Positions 46,937 through 60,892 of a DNA stretch of 64,000 bases are shown here, piece after piece (position 1 is the stretch's first letter; each line of letters opens with the position of its first letter). The DNA is from Volvox africanus (lineage: Eukaryota > Chlorophyta > Chlorophyceae > Chlamydomonadales > Volvocaceae). Below the pieces are notes generated by a model. That model saw only the letters and a program-made list of their open reading frames with translations, searched no databases and had not been told where the DNA came from. A program made the translations under genes and the position numbers. The DNA lies in the NCBI GenBank assembly GCA_030268105.1, contig BSDZ01000003.1, positions 2,728,001 through 2,792,000 of the forward strand. The letters are read 5' to 3'.

Positions 46937-48143
46937 CCTTGCAGCACCTATGGCGGCTTTGCGTCGACGCCACTTTATATGGTGTCCGACATGTAGTGGC
47001 ATCCTACGTGTAGTGATATACCAGGACAAACCAGATCACTTTTGGGACTTCTGCTAAGATCAAATTACTTTGTGGCGCCTACGATACGTAGGATCCCGAT
47101 CCCACGTATCGTATAGTCCCATGTAGAGCCCGACACTTGACCTCGAGCCCTAGCTGCATGAAATCATAGCCCTCCTCGCATGGGACTGACTGGGATGCAG
47201 TGTCTCCAATCAGGTGACCCTGGAGCACGACCACGGCATTACGTTGAGCCACTTTATGTCATGCTTTTGGCTAATCTGACTTCTGGCCAAAGCAATCTGG
47301 CCAAAGCATTTCCCGTGTCCCGTCCGAAACATTGTCGGACCAGTAATCCTGACGGTACACTGGAGCACATACGCACAGCAGCACAATTCCGCGAGGAGAA
47401 TGCAACTGCAGTTTCGGAGCCGTGACATCCAACCCATCATCCAGCGTATGCAGTCAGTGTTTGTCAGTGTGTACTTGACAACCAGTATGTATCAAGTGGT
47501 GTAATGCATAGGTGGACAATCAAATAACTTTCTCCTACCAATACATGAATACATGAGACATCCCATGAAACCTTGACTCGCTCCCTTACTTCTTACCCTG
47601 TCAGGGCAGTTCGGCAGTCTACCAAAGATATAGGTATTCGCACGTGCTACAAAATGTTCAAACAATGTTCGAGATAGCGCAACCAGGCTAAATCACCAAG
47701 TACTGAGGCTTCTGACCAGCATTTACTCTCTGAAGTTTATGATATGTTACAACTGGCACTTTGCTTGAAATCTTGAAGGTAATGTGATGTAGGTCCCCAG
47801 CGTTCCCATGCACGGCAACGGGAATGTGAGAACAGTGTGCGAATTGGCCATTTGTATTGCTGCATAATGTATGCTGCAGGCGTTGTAAATTTATATGCAA
47901 AAGTGATGTACTGCTATCTACTATGGCAATAACTCCCTGGCGAGAGAGTGCGTACAGAGGACCCGTTACACATTGTTTATGCGATACAACTCCTAGCTTT
48001 GGGGAATAAACGGTGCCTACTGCTTCATTGGCATGACATATATACCTGGCGTTGAGCTCGTCTAGTGCTCACCGGACTACTTACTCCCATGGACACTTGA
48101 AAGCACCAGGGCGTGCAGCTACAAGCTGCGTTAGCCCTTGGAA
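46937..48143. other. Intergenic, 5' flank of the receptor kinase
   Basis: No gene is recognised. It contains a perfect inverted repeat at 47080-47113. The promoter of the receptor kinase gene should lie here; no TATA box was identified with confidence. Confidence 0.5.
47080..47113. repeat. Perfect 10-base inverted repeat
   Basis: TACGATACGT (47080-47089) and ACGTATCGTA (47104-47113) are separated by 14 bases that themselves repeat GATCCC. It could form a hairpin or be a protein-binding site or a transposon end. Confidence 0.8.
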
Positions 48144-51100
48144 ATGACAATCTCAATATTGTCGCCATTCCGAGTGGCGTGTTGGTTCACGGCATTGATG
48201 ATTTCAGCGGTACCGATGCTGTGCGTCGCGCAACCTCCACCACCGGCCATGTTGATCCCCAGCTCAGTGGAAACGAGCTCTGTAAATGTTACGACCGGTC
48301 AAGGTCTGGCAGAAGCGCTCGCAAACCCGTTAAAGAGTTTTGCACGGCTGAAGTCCAATATTCAAGTAGTCGAGGCGGACTTTCCGAACTCCACTATTGT
48401 AAGGTCTACCAACTTCACTATCAGTGGAACTTCTGGGCCGCAAACGTCTTGGCCAGTTCTGGACCTTAACTTTGTGAAGGGCAAGGTGCGATGCCGGCTT
48501 GCCTGGGGTATCTTCTTGCACCGTGGGTTGTATGTTGTGTATCCACATTTGCTCTTGTTGCTTAGGAAACGATTGTCTGTTCATAGCATCGCCTGTAACT
48601 TAGGTTTAGAGGGGTGGGAATTGAACTCGTGAGCGCTTCTGCTTCTGGCTGATTTCATTCTGCATCTGGTGAAGCAAGGATATTACTTCTGGCAAGATGG
48701 GCTACAGGGGTTGTGCTGGCTATGAGAGTTGACGTTGAGCGCTGTGGCTAAAATTTTCATTGGATTTATATTTTCCATCAGGGCGATGTAATCTTTAGGT
48801 ATAATTTGCTGCGATTGTGTTCTGAGCTGACGCAGAGTCAGTACTACACCATGGGCTGGGTAGATAGACGGCAGGTGTCCACCCTTCAACCCTTCCTTGT
48901 GTGCCCCTGACACAACTGCCTCTTTCTTGTGGCACTTCCTGACAGATTCGACTGGACAATAATACAGCACTTATCCTGCAATATGTGGTAGTTCAAAACT
49001 TCCGGGCAACACCCCTGGGCCAGTCGCCAGGCTTTGACATTGTTGCATCTTCACTTGTTGAGGCTGGCGCGCTTGTTATGATGCAGGATGCGATTCTCAT
49101 GCTGCGTAAGTTGAATACCTTAATGGCTGGGGCCATCCCGGGGCCATACTTCGAAGTACAGCGTGATAAAGTTGGGCCTGGATCATATATAGGCTGATTC
49201 TTGTGGACTGCAGCATGTGCCGTGGGCTGTTTGCGGTCAGGGTATGGGGCCAGGATGGTGGGGGGCAGTGCCCACAAGGTGAGTGGTATACAGTAGGGTT
49301 TGTGCTTTGCAGCTGAATCATACTATCCCTGCCTGGAGGCGTTGTACCCCAGCCATATTTGCCCTATGCGCCTGCCTGCCCTAACCGTAGGCATTTGCGT
49401 ACCTCGCAATATTCAGGGAGAAATCATGTCCTCCATTCTCAGGCCAAGTAACCTGCCAGGGGTGCAGAATTCCACATCTGTCTCTCAGGCTGGCTGTATT
49501 CACACTGACAGCAGTGACGTGCCGCCAGTCTCTCGATGCTGGCCCGACCTGGGTATCTACGTGGATGTAGCAGTTGCGGGCTTTGATATAGATGCATTTG
49601 GACGGGCTACAGCGACCCGCTATGCATTATATATGCTACGGGTACCCTATCTTTGTGAACGTCAGATGACGGAAGACTGCGTGTCCCAGCTGGGCCCGCT
49701 GGGCTGCTATCTCTTCATGTAGGTCTGGCCTACGTCAACCATTTAGGGGGATGAAATCCTACACAATGCGGTCCATCCTCCGCCATCAGTGGCCATCCCT
49801 ATAAAACACAAAGTGTACAAAGTGTTGTTTCATGCCAATGTGCACTGGGCTCAGAGAAGACAGCTTTACTGGGCCAGCTGTCTTGGGCTGGGAATCTGTA
49901 TACCATTTGTGGCATCTGTACAGGCTGTAACATATCTCCACATCCTCTAACCTCGTGCTGTTCGCATGACAGAACACTCTAAATGCACGCCCTCTGTTTT
50001 CCATTGGGTTCTACTGAATCTTTGTGTGTACAAAGAATGCCTACCTGTGGGTGCAAAGGCTGAGAATTTGGTAAGGTCGAGTATTAATATCATTTCCTCC
50101 TTTCACCACCGCCGATCAGGTTTCCGCGCACACCCATGGCAACTCCCTCGGGTTCAACGCCTTCCCCGTCTTCTGGGCAGGGGTTTTTGGTCTCTGCGGA
50201 GAGGAGCAGCAATACACGGACGCCTGTAGTGGCAGGTGTTGTTGCAGGTGCGAGTGCTTAATTACTCTCACCTCTCAGCATGCGTCCTAAGAAGATTTCA
50301 TCTAGCATTTTGTTGCTTATTCTGATCGGGTAAAGAATTTCCTGCTGAGATGCAAGTCATTAATTTTTATCGGTACGTACAGATTTATTACCCTGACCCA
50401 TGTTTGCCGTCCCTGTCAAGAGGTGTCTTGCCACTTTCCAAAGTTCCTCCATCAGCATCCCCACGTTGCCTCACAGGTGTGGTATCGGTGGTCCTTGTTG
50501 CGGTAGCCGTGCTGGTGGTTCGCACTTGGCGTCAGCGCACTGTTGCACGGCGGAAAGCTGTGTATGAGGAGAGCAGGAGGTGATGCATTTATTGGGTATT
50601 CTGATTCCACCTTGTGTGTTAATCAATAAGATATTGGCGGGCGGGTTAATCGGCATGTCACGGCTGTATCATGGTTTCTACTTGGGTGACAAATTTGTAT
50701 GGAGAAGCCAGCGGAGTCCAGTTAGCTGTAGTTGCATTAAGTTTTTCTGGGAACAAAGGCCGCAGAAGTATGCGCACTTGCCTAATTCTCGGTGTGCCTC
50801 ACATGGGATTTAGCAACGTAGCCAGGGGGGCGGAGGCTGCAAATACCAATTTTTGATGAAACTTCCACTGAAAGGAACTTTAATTCTAAACCCTCTCATG
50901 GTCCCCCTCGTGGTTTCCTCCTCGGTACGATGTGGTGTCCGGCCCTCCACATGGCACTTCCTACAGGCGGGGTGCACAGAATCAAGTGACCAAAAATGAC
51001 GGAACTGGCAACGCCAATGGCAATCTGAACGGTAAACTGCCGCCAAGCCACGGCCACTCCCCAACCACCAGTCAAGGGGGCCCGGTGTCCTCTTCCGTTG

Positions 51101-54100
51101 CGCAAAAACTGGATGCTAGCACCCCGGCGTCGAGCTCAATCCAGCAGCACCCTAACACGAGTCGCAACTTCGTCCTGCCCAGCGGTGTGGGTACTTGCGT
51201 GCTGAGCAGTTCAGGTGCGCCGGAGGTTTAGCGGTTCGGGTGCTCCATATGATTGCTCGATCAGCGGGATAGGGCGCTGACAGCACTCGGTTGGACTTGA
51301 AAACCGAGGAGGAGCTCAAACCTCAAGGTTTGAGGGAGGCATGTTGTGTATGTTAGGCATGAGCCTATGAGAAGCACCAGTCATAAGTAGCGCGAGGGTT
51401 ATATGCGGTTGTACGCGGCTGCCCCTGTTTACATCCTTTTGAATTTCTTTACATCCACGCGGGCACAGCCTTTCACCAATCGTTGCCTTTTACCGAGTTG
51501 CTTTCACTTCCCTTGCGGGTTTCACGTGTCCCTTATCCATCTCTCCCACGCGCAGCTCTCCGTCCGTCCACCTCTACAATTCCTCTTTTCCTTTTCCATA
51601 CATACTCTTCTGCATGTACACTTAGGCTGTGGTGTCCTGTGATCCATTGAATTCGCATTTTCCCATCGCGTGCTGCTGTAGACGTGGACGCAAGCAGCCC
51701 ACTGGTCATTGTGACACCCTTCACCCCGCACCGGTCTGACCTAAAGCTGGACGTGCAGTGCGACACGGAGGTGAAGCTCCTCCCCATCATCCGTGGCAAG
51801 GGTTCGTACGGCCGTGTCGTCGAGGGGTTGTACGGTGGGCAGCGCGTGGCGGTCAAATTAGTTGTGGATGTGGACGAGTGGAGCGGCCCGACGGACTCGC
51901 TTGTCAGCAGCTTCGCGCAGGAAGTAGAGGTGAGGGCACGATGCACATGTCTGGGAGGTTGGACATGAAGCGTCCATGGTGGATAAATTTCTCCCAGCCG
52001 GATGCTACCGACTTTGGGATCCATTTAGTATAGGAGGTTGGGGACTTTTCTCCCCATCACGGCGCGTCGTGGTTTTCGTGTTTGCCCTTACAGTCTCAAC
52101 ACTGCCGTCCCCCGTTACCTTGCCGTCTGTAGGTACTAGGTCGCTGCCAGCACCCCAATGTGGTGCGTCTGCTTGCGGCTTGCCTCAAGCCGCCGCGGCT
52201 GTGCCTGGTGATGGAACTGATGGACACGTCGTTGGAACGACTGATTCATGGGAAATCGGGGGAGCTGCTGCCCCTGCCCATGGTAAGCCGGGCGGAACGT
52301 AAATGGGCAAACTGGGTGATAGGGAAAAAAGCGATTTATTGATTCGGATTCGCGGGACTCGGTACCAGGTTGTGGCCACTGCCAATCTACAGGACATGTA
52401 GGACGGTGGATACAACGGCCAAGGATGTAACAGCGTTTGAACTATCGGGTCGTGGACTAGCGCCGTGCGACGTTGCGTCACTCACTTAAGTCCCTGCAAT
52501 GGTGGAGTGTCTCTACGTCAACTGTGCCCTGTATTCCCGGTTTGCACGTGGCGCCAGGTGCTGCACATCGCAGCTGATATTGCTCGTGGCCTGGCTTACC
52601 TACACCCCACCATCGTCCATCGTGACCTGAAGCCAGGAAACGTGCTGCTATCTAACACGGACTGTCCGCGGCCCATTGCGAAGCTGACAGTAAGTGGAAG
52701 AATGGAAGGGAGGAACGGAGACGCGGCCAGGGCTAGAGTGTTGAGGCCTTGCCTAGCTAAGCATGTCATGCTCTGCACAGTCGGCTGTGCTACCGTGCAG
52801 TGTTGGATGGATGCCTGACTCGTTGCAATACTTGCATCTCAACACGAACTTCCTCCCCCCCCTCCTACAGGACTTCGGGTTGTCACGACTGCGCAGTACC
52901 GTGCTGGTGACCCGGCATCCGGAAGCAGGCACGGTAAGGGCACACACGGGATCAGGTAAAGGGACCTCTACGACCCTATCAATTCAACTGCAGGTGTCGG
53001 CGGCGGCAACATAGTTGTTGCCGTAGGGGTGGGATTTCTCTAGACCGGGGCAACTCTGGACAGAGGCGCATTGCTGGAATTATAGCCGCTAGCAGATATT
53101 GTGTTCTACACTTGCCACTAGGGGCTGATATTCATTCAGGGTGCAGGCGGAGATGCGGACGGGGTTAAGCTGGACTAGATCTGCACAGATCAGATCGCGT
53201 TAGGTTGACAGAATATCGGCTAGCCCTGCTCATGGGCGATAAGCATGTGTGTTCGGGAGTCTGGGGACTGGCGCCCAGCTGGCGCCCCTAAACCGGTCTG
53301 TGTGTTGTGGGCCTAGGCGGCTTGGGTCGGCTTATGTGAAGGCGACTGGAAGGATGCCGCTGACGCCAGTCCTGACGTTCCGCCCCCTTGTTACCCTACC
53401 CATACCACCCTGCCCTATCTCTGGCTTATCATCGGGCAACGTCCTGCGCTCACTGGTATCACGCGGCATTGCACTATCACCGTTACTGCCTGCCGCCCAG
53501 CCGGCATACATGGCGCCCGGTGAGTTACAGTAGCGCTTTCTACTTACCATGGCTGCTGAGCCGGATAGCTGAGCCTGGCTTCATGTCTGTTTTGGGGCGT
53601 TGTGCACCACGTTGGGCCTATCTTTCCCGGAAAAAGCGACGAGCGGTTCGTCGGGTCAACTGACCACTGGACCACCCCATTAAGCACGTGCCATCTGAGC
53701 CTCCGTTGTTTTCGCTACCCCAATCCGCTTACGCTCCTCCCCGGCACAGAAGCCTTCGACGCCAGCAATTACGTCATAACTCATAAGGCGGACATTTATG
53801 CGCTCGGTAAGGATGTGTTTTTTCCTGGGCCTGCTTCCTTACGCGGGAATGTCGGGATGCAAGCAATACAACACGCAACAGCGTGGTCTGATGCTTTGGT
53901 CGAACTCAGTATTCCCATCCCCCATCTTGCGTTCATCTGGCTTGGGGGCTGCTTTTCAACCTCCTGCGCATTCATGCTATGTCAGCTCGCGTTCGTAGCT
54001 CCTTTCCAGCTCTCGATGTTCGCGTTCCCATTCTCCTGATATTCCTCTGATATCTTCCAGGTGTCATCCTTTGGGAGATGCTGACCGGCAGTGTCCCATG

Positions 54101-55457
54101 GGATGGCTGCAGTATGGTGGCCATTGCCTACTCAATTACGGTTCGCCACCACCGTCTGCCGCTGAGCAAGCTAGACGGCACAAGGTGTCCGCCGAAGCTG
54201 CGCAAGCTTATTCACCAGGTGAGCAGGACTGTCGTAGGAGGTGGGGCTCTGAGAAGCACGGTTTACCAGTCTCCAGGGCGGGGCTCTGCACCGTGTTTTC
54301 ATGTCGTGACAGATTGTCTTACCAGGCTTGGCCGACCGCCCACTGCTGATGGAACTCTGCTCCTCTCCCTCTGTCCCCTACAACAACATTACCCGGCGAA
54401 CGCTTGGTTGCGCGCAGTGTTGGGACCCCGACCCGCAGCGACGTCCTGCTGCTGCTGAGCTCGTCAAGCAGCTTACCTTGGTTCTGCAGGTATGGTCGTG
54501 CGCAGTCGGGTAGCCAATTGTGAGATCGATGGGCAACAAGGCGAATTCTCAGTGCGAGATTTGGATTTGATTTTGGAAAGACTCCAGGAATTTGGATGTC
54601 AGGAATATCACCTTAAGCATCTGATTGGATGCCGGTGCGGCATACCCTCGTCTGGTTCGAGGGCTGGCCTGAGTGATTCGTAAAGGGAGCCGCAGCGCCT
54701 GTTGCTCGTGAAGGAAACAATGAAGAAGTGCAGGCAGAGTAGCGCGGGTCGGAAATCGCTCAAATGTTTCCCACCTTTCACCAGGACATACACAGCAATG
54801 TGCATCAGAGATTCTTGCCGATCCCGCGGTTTGCGGTTTAATACGCGACCGCATGCATCATGAATCCTGCTTCCGCCCGCCATTTGACACGTGCGAACTT
54901 GCTTAGATAAATCCCTTGGGTGTCATTTTACGCCCGGAAGCCGTTCCTTATTTCTTTCTTACTTAAATTTTGAATCATCATGTGGCCGCCGCCATCGCTG
55001 TCATGCATCGTAGCTCGTCCACGGGGACTGCGAGGCGCCTTCCAGCAATGGCTCGCTGCGATCCAACGCAAACGCAAGTGCCGATAACTCACGGGTGCCA
55101 CAGGTGGCCGCTACAGGGCACGGTAGTGGTAACGGGCAGCAACGGGTACCGGGAGCAGTCACAGCCGTTGCAGGTGCGGGCTCAGGCGCTAAGTCTGGAG
55201 GTAGCGGTGGGGCAGCCGGAATCAGCAAGGTCGCGCATGGTGCACCGGGTCAAGCAGGCAGCGCAAGCGGCGCAGGGCTGGTAATCCAAACGGATGGCTC
55301 CTCGTTGTCTTCGGCACCAGGGGAAGAGAGCACGTCACAAGCGTCTAGAAATAAGCCAGGCGTGGGGCACGCAATGAACGGTCAGGGCCTGATAGCACCG
55401 GCAAGAGACGCGGCGGCATTGGAGCCATTGCCGACAGCTGCCAGCGCTGGAAAATAG
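48144..55457 (+). CDS. Receptor-like protein kinase (TKL type), 15 exons
   Basis: Exons 48144-48485, 48946-49105, 49313-49718, 50120-50247, 50477-50579, 50967-51214, 51682-51929, 52133-52282, 52558-52689, 52871-52933, 53501-53519, 53750-53806, 54061-54218, 54418-54489 and 55104-55457 sum to 880 codons with no internal stop. A signal peptide (residues 1 to about 28, ending LCVAQ) precedes a Cys-containing ectodomain and a Ser/Pro linker. One membrane helix (about 338-361, VVAGVVSVVLVAVAVLVV) and a disordered Asn/Ser-rich juxtamembrane stretch follow. The kinase domain (about 492-762) has GKGSYGRVVEG, Lys521 (VAVKL), HRDLKPGN (Asp618), DFG (640-642), YMAPE and PQRRP, so all catalytic residues are present. 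The tail is Gly/Ser-rich. It should be a cell-surface Ser/Thr kinase; its ligand is unknown. Confidence 0.9.
53501..53519 (+). other. 19-base microexon encoding the APE motif
   Basis: Between acceptor CCGCCCAG and donor GTGAGT this exon encodes PAYMAP plus the first base of the Glu completed by exon 53750-53806. It is needed for a continuous activation segment (PAYMAPE), and the frame works only with it. Confidence 0.88.
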
Positions 55458-55553
55458 CCCTTAAGGCCCTCTGGGCCTCTGCTCGTAAGCAATAACAGTA
55501 AGCTGCTGTGGCTATTTACGGCCGCCATAGTGGTCCCTGGGCATGTTGGGACG

Positions 55554-55558
55554 TGTAA
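55554..55558 (+). terminator. Polyadenylation signal TGTAA (receptor kinase)
   Basis: TGTAA lies 97 bases after the TAG of the receptor kinase gene. Confidence 0.55.
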
Positions 55559-58500
55559 GACCGCAGCGACTGGTAATCCATGGGGGTCTTAGGTGCACAG
55601 CAACCTATATGTTTTGTAGGCTTTGCTGCAATCTGCGGGTCGAACGGCTACAGCTTCCTGTGCCGGGCCTTGCAAAGGAGCTGGAGATTGGAGGCGGGCA
55701 GGTATCGATGTGTTTGAATTCTTTAGGGAAAGGCATTCGCTCTCTGTGGGGACGTTTTGTTGGGGGCGAAACTCGACGCTCCCTGATGTTGATAATAGTT
55801 AAGACAAAGAAAAGCACCCTGCGAAGCGCCACGGGATTGGCTCGCAATACTGGGGCTGACCCCAGCAATTCCCTTTTAAGAAGTAATGTGTTTCTGGTGT
55901 GCTGGTTTGGGGGGATGGGGATGGAACTCATCAGAGAAGTGATATCGCAGGCATGGTAAGGCGCGCCTGACCCGACTCGATTGCGCCATTGCAGGCAGCA
56001 ATCGCTCGGGTATTGTGAGCGAGAATGACAGAGCGCGATGTCGTTCTAAAGATTATGCCATGGTGTGATGGTGGCGTTTGGACAGCTATATCGTAGTTAA
56101 TGCCTGGTGGTGCTGCGAATGTGCAATGCTGTGATGGTTTAAACTCGAAGGAGATGAGCCCCGAAACGGGATGGGTTCAGGTGGTCTTCGTGGCTGGGTC
56201 CCGGCGATGCCGCAGGCCAACACCTCTTGCGGGGGAAAACGGATGGGCGTGCCTATCAAGTGACACTCAAGGCGATGATAATTTTCGGCTGCAGGGGCCG
56301 CAGGGCTGCAATTGGATGGCTGGCGTCAGATAGCAGTGGGCCCTGGATGCGCGCCCGGATTAATACCCGGGGGCAGAATCCTTCCTTCCGGCGCACGCTG
56401 GATAGGAAGCTTCATCCGTGCTGATGAATACGGTTACGCTGCAAGCCATATTGATGGCGTCGGCTATTCCACGCTATGGGCGACGCGACAAGTGGCCGCG
56501 CCTTGTGCGTTATGCCTTATGGTTTTGCCATTCCACGTGCTCGCCTTGATTTAGATTCAGAAACCCATACGGTGCGATTGCTAAAATTGAGCGAGGAAAT
56601 GCATGTTGCGGCTCAGGGTTGAGGCCGCTGTTATCAGGCTGCCTGATCCCAAGAGCCCAGCCTTATGGAAGGGGGTCGCAGAAGCTGAGATCGTACGAAT
56701 ATTCCAGACCAAACGTTTTGCCCAGCAATGGGGCCGAGCGCATAATGTTATTTGCCCTCGTGCATGACTGGTGCGCACACAATGGATGGGAGTGACCGCC
56801 GGCGAAGGGGCTTTTGTTCGAAGGTTGTACGACTCGTTAGGGCTATCGTCGCGGTGTGCGTTGTGTCCATTGTGTTGCCTAGGTCGTTGGGCTGCATGGC
56901 TGTGGTTATTGAATAGCCCTGGCCGAACTGCATGCAGGCGCTCGGAGACGCAGATCCCTCTCCCCAGGCATACTGGGTGTTGCCAACGCTGCCACAAGTC
57001 TGTGGCTGGTTGTCTGGGTTGCAGATTACCAGATTACCTTCTATGCCGGGAACAGCAAAACCTGTGCTGCTTCGGTATGAAGTCAGGTCGCCCAGGGGCT
57101 GGGAGACGGTCTGATGCTGCTCACGTGATTCGGTTTCTAATTCGATAAGTGATTCACTCGCAGTACTACAAAGGGAAGGGTCATTCTGCATCACCGTTCT
57201 TCGTGCCGGTGCCGAGTTTCCTTCGTGTTGCCAGAGAACTTAGTTTGCGGTTCCGGCCAATGGTGAGGCACAGCTGGGAGGACCATAGCCCTCTTCCTAA
57301 GTTCGCGCTGTCCGTGCTTTGATTTACAAGAGTCTGTTTAACGCATTCTGCGCCAACAGTGACAGTTGTGCCGTTTTCCATGTATCCAAAAATGCTACAC
57401 GAGGGCGTCTAATTGTCGTCAGTCTTAAGCAAATGGATCCTGACCCGACTTAAATCTGTGGGAATTACATCTTGATGTGGTAGAACTGACTGCGTGGCTA
57501 AGCTGCGCGGCTACCTATGGCCAGGGAATGCAACGCATGCGTGGTTGCCACAACTTTCAGTATGAATCATTGTTGTGTACGGCTTATGCTCGGTTTCGTA
57601 AGGGACATGAGCTGTTTGTTGTAAGGTAAGCTCTCCACGTTGAGGGAGGCTGTTCAAAGCTGGTATCTTCGCTGAGGTGCATTTGCTGTACGGCGGATTT
57701 TTGTTTTGCGGGTGACGGGAAGTCGAAGAGCTCCTTCATATCAGGGCCTCATGCGGGAACTCAGCATGCTAGGGAGTATAAGGCCGAAAGTTCGCCTAGG
57801 GTAATAGTTATAGACATAAGTGAGAGGCATTTAAATCAGGAACCCCAAGTTTTCCAGAACCGTTGGGACTTGGTGAGCACTTGGTTCCTACAGTCTGGTT
57901 TATGAAACATGATCATATTTTATTGCGAAGTAGCCATCGGTGTCAACAAGCATCTATACCATAGGTTCTATATCTAGGACAGCCTGGCGCGGCTGGAGAA
58001 AACATAAATTATTCGTCATTCACTTTCTGATTATTTAGAGTTCGGTCTGTCCTTCGCCTACATGGCTGCATGATGTTAAGCGGCAAGCATGCACCTTTAC
58101 GGGGGCCGCCTGGAGGAGAGGCATTGTGAGGTGTTATCACCATAATAGGTGACGTCGCGAACACGTCGTTGGTTACTTGCTGCGTCTGATGACGTGTGAT
58201 CAATACCATGAAGTTGTCGATGGCATGTAAGAAGGTTCAAATCGATTTCCTCGGAAAAACACCGAAGTAGCAAATTGCAAGATATAATCAGGGATAATCC
58301 TTACAGAGGCTTATGGCAAGCATTTGTGAACAAAACTGGACCTTGCTCCCGCCTGTCCACAAACTCTGTAAATTTTTCTGACTGCAAAACAAGGCCATAA
58401 TATACAGGACGCTAAAGGCTATTGATATCAGTCCATATCTTGCTCTAGTTCGAGCATTTGTGCTAAATGACGCGCGCAGGCAGGCGGGGACTCAATGCGG

Positions 58501-60806
58501 TGGAGGACCTTCTCCGGCGCCTGCGCCAAAACCCGTTAATGTTGAGCTATAATTTATTGTTTAGCCTGGTTTTGTCGTGTTGTTCCCACCAGATACCACC
58601 TGGGTCGTAGACAGATGGACCGTTTGGTATGTGAAGGCTGTTATGAAAGCACTTGGCCGTGGTGAAAGAATTCGACAGATGAATGTGATTGCCGTATCCG
58701 TACACCCCCCCCCTTCCAAGATGTGTTGTCCGGGAGGCTGTACCAGAACGATTACAACTAGTTAGGAAAGCACGGGGGTCCTCCGTTAGCATTCCCCCTG
58801 GGTGACGCTGGGGAGGGTCGCACGCCCGCGGGGTCAAACACCCGACCGCTCCATGGGTTTCTTACCTGCAGGTTGCTGACATGGATGGATAGGGGCGATC
58901 CCTAGGGCTGCTGCAGATCGTACATGGATGGCGAAGTGAATGGGGAGGAAATTATGGTAAAAGTGTGAAAATGCAGGAGTGGGTTAATGAATAGGTGACG
59001 AGAGCATGACTGCAAATTAGGGTTTACCATAATGCCCAGTTACGTCAATTGCCGCGTGCTGCACCACCGACCTGCTCACCACACAGCAGTTCCTCATCCA
59101 TCTTGTGGATGGCATCTTCTCCCAATTGTATCTTATAGCCCCCCAACTATATCTGCCAAAACTTAGTATACCACGTGCCAGCCTCCATGACCCGTCCTGC
59201 AACCCGTGTGAGGATTGGGGCTGTGGCGCAAGGGAACTTTCAACCGTACTGCATTAGATGTTTGCAGCCCTCCGTCGCCGCTGATTAGGATGGCTGCGAT
59301 ACCTACAGCGTAATTTTTCTTATGTACTTCCTCCCTGTTACGCTCACAGCAGCCGAGGTCGGCTGCTGGTTCCCCATCCACCTCTATCCAGATATATCCA
59401 TGACACGTTCATGTCCCCAGCTGTGACATATGCAGTTTCCTCATATCCAGCATCCCGGGAACGACAGGCCCAACCCGCCGTCTTTTCTACCCATCGGTGC
59501 CTACACCATCCTCAGGGTCTACCTCAACCTGGAACAGTCCATCTTGCCCGAGTAGCAACCCAGCAGGCGAAGCGCAACAAGTTGGGACGATCGCTCAAGC
59601 AAGAAGCCCAGACACCCGGTGACGTCATGCTGCTGATATGCCGTACGCGTCGTACCTGTGCGTCTACCTGAGCAATCGTACCAGGTCCAGAAAGCCATCC
59701 GTAGGACCCCACCCGAGCACAATGTTAGCACATTTGAGATGCGGCCACCCTAACCAGCATCCCTGGCGCTCGCAGGTAGCAAACTGTCGGGACAGACTGT
59801 GGCACGCACTCAATCCTGGATGGTGTGCGATGAATCGGTATGTGGTGCGACGTATGTGGTGGTAATGTCCGTTAATCATGGAAGCATATCGCTGCCGTCC
59901 CCCCAGATGGCACAGGCGGGAATCACCCTGTTACAGTGCGACCGTGTGGCCACTAGCAAACGCGAATTTGATCAAGACCCAACATACCAGCCTGAGCAAG
60001 CGGGATCAGACGCCTTATAGTAGAGGTGCCTTCCTCCGTTCATGGGAACCCAAGCGAGTGGGCATCAGCGTGCTACCGCCAGCGCTAGCACCAGTGGCTA
60101 CATCGCACAAGTTGTTGTGTTAGCTCATGCCTCCCACCCGCGCAGATGAGCTAATCGACAGAACCATTTGCAAATCCACGACCGCTGCAGCGGCTGCCCC
60201 AGCAAGCAGTCTTACATCTCTTCACAGCATCTGGAGCCACCTTATCGCCGCTTGCATGCCTTACAAATACCCAACACATGCTTGAGCGCGCGATGTCTAA
60301 ACCGAGCTTTGAATGCTCTCTGAGCCACAAGTAGGGCCCACTTGAAGCGGACCCAAACAACAGGCTGCGATGCGAAGACTGCAAGACTGTATTGTCGCAG
60401 GGCCAGACAGGCTCAAGGCTGAGGGTGAGCAGACATATCCTTATTCACCGGCATGTCTCCGACGTAGGAAATGTTACACCTGGCTATCTCATCGCCGAGG
60501 GGATAACCCTAACCAAGTTCACCACCTCCCTATCTCCAGATACGTCCCACGGCCCACTGGACGGGCCCCACACCGGCGCAGTGTATGGATGACCTCTTCT
60601 CACCTCTGCCGCACTTGGTGGTAATGAGTGCATCTGGAGCTGCCGCGCTCCAGTTCCCCTGGTTCCCGTGATAGCGATGCCGGCCCGTGAAAGCAATTTG
60701 ATGGCATGTTCACAACAGCTTCGCCTCCACGTTCGCACCCAGCATGGGTACGTGGAGTGGAGTATTTTGAGCCGCGGCCGCATTGTTGCCCCAGGCGGCG
60801 CAAGGA
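55559..60806. other. Long intergenic stretch, no gene recognised
   Basis: No open frame here shows a known domain or a splice-consistent series of exons. Minus-strand frames at 56748-57381 have some secreted-protein character (Cys, N-glycosylation sites) but no family match. 57400-58550 is somewhat AT-rich. A run of nine C lies near 58705. The stretch may hold an unrecognised gene. Confidence 0.4.
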
Positions 60807-60811
60807 TTACA
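60807..60811 (-). terminator. Polyadenylation signal TGTAA (PECT)
   Basis: On the minus strand TGTAA starts 82 bases after the TAG at 60893-60895. Confidence 0.55.
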
Positions 60812-60892
60812 ACCCACGCACTGGGTTTCAACCTGAGAATCTGCAGCGGGAGGTGGACCATCAACCCTGCCGATGTGGCGACATGATGCCTC

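Noticed and set aside
56748..57381. Secreted-protein-like minus-strand frames
   Set aside because: Cys and N-glycosylation sites suggest a surface protein, but the frames do not join through believable splice sites and no family was recognised.
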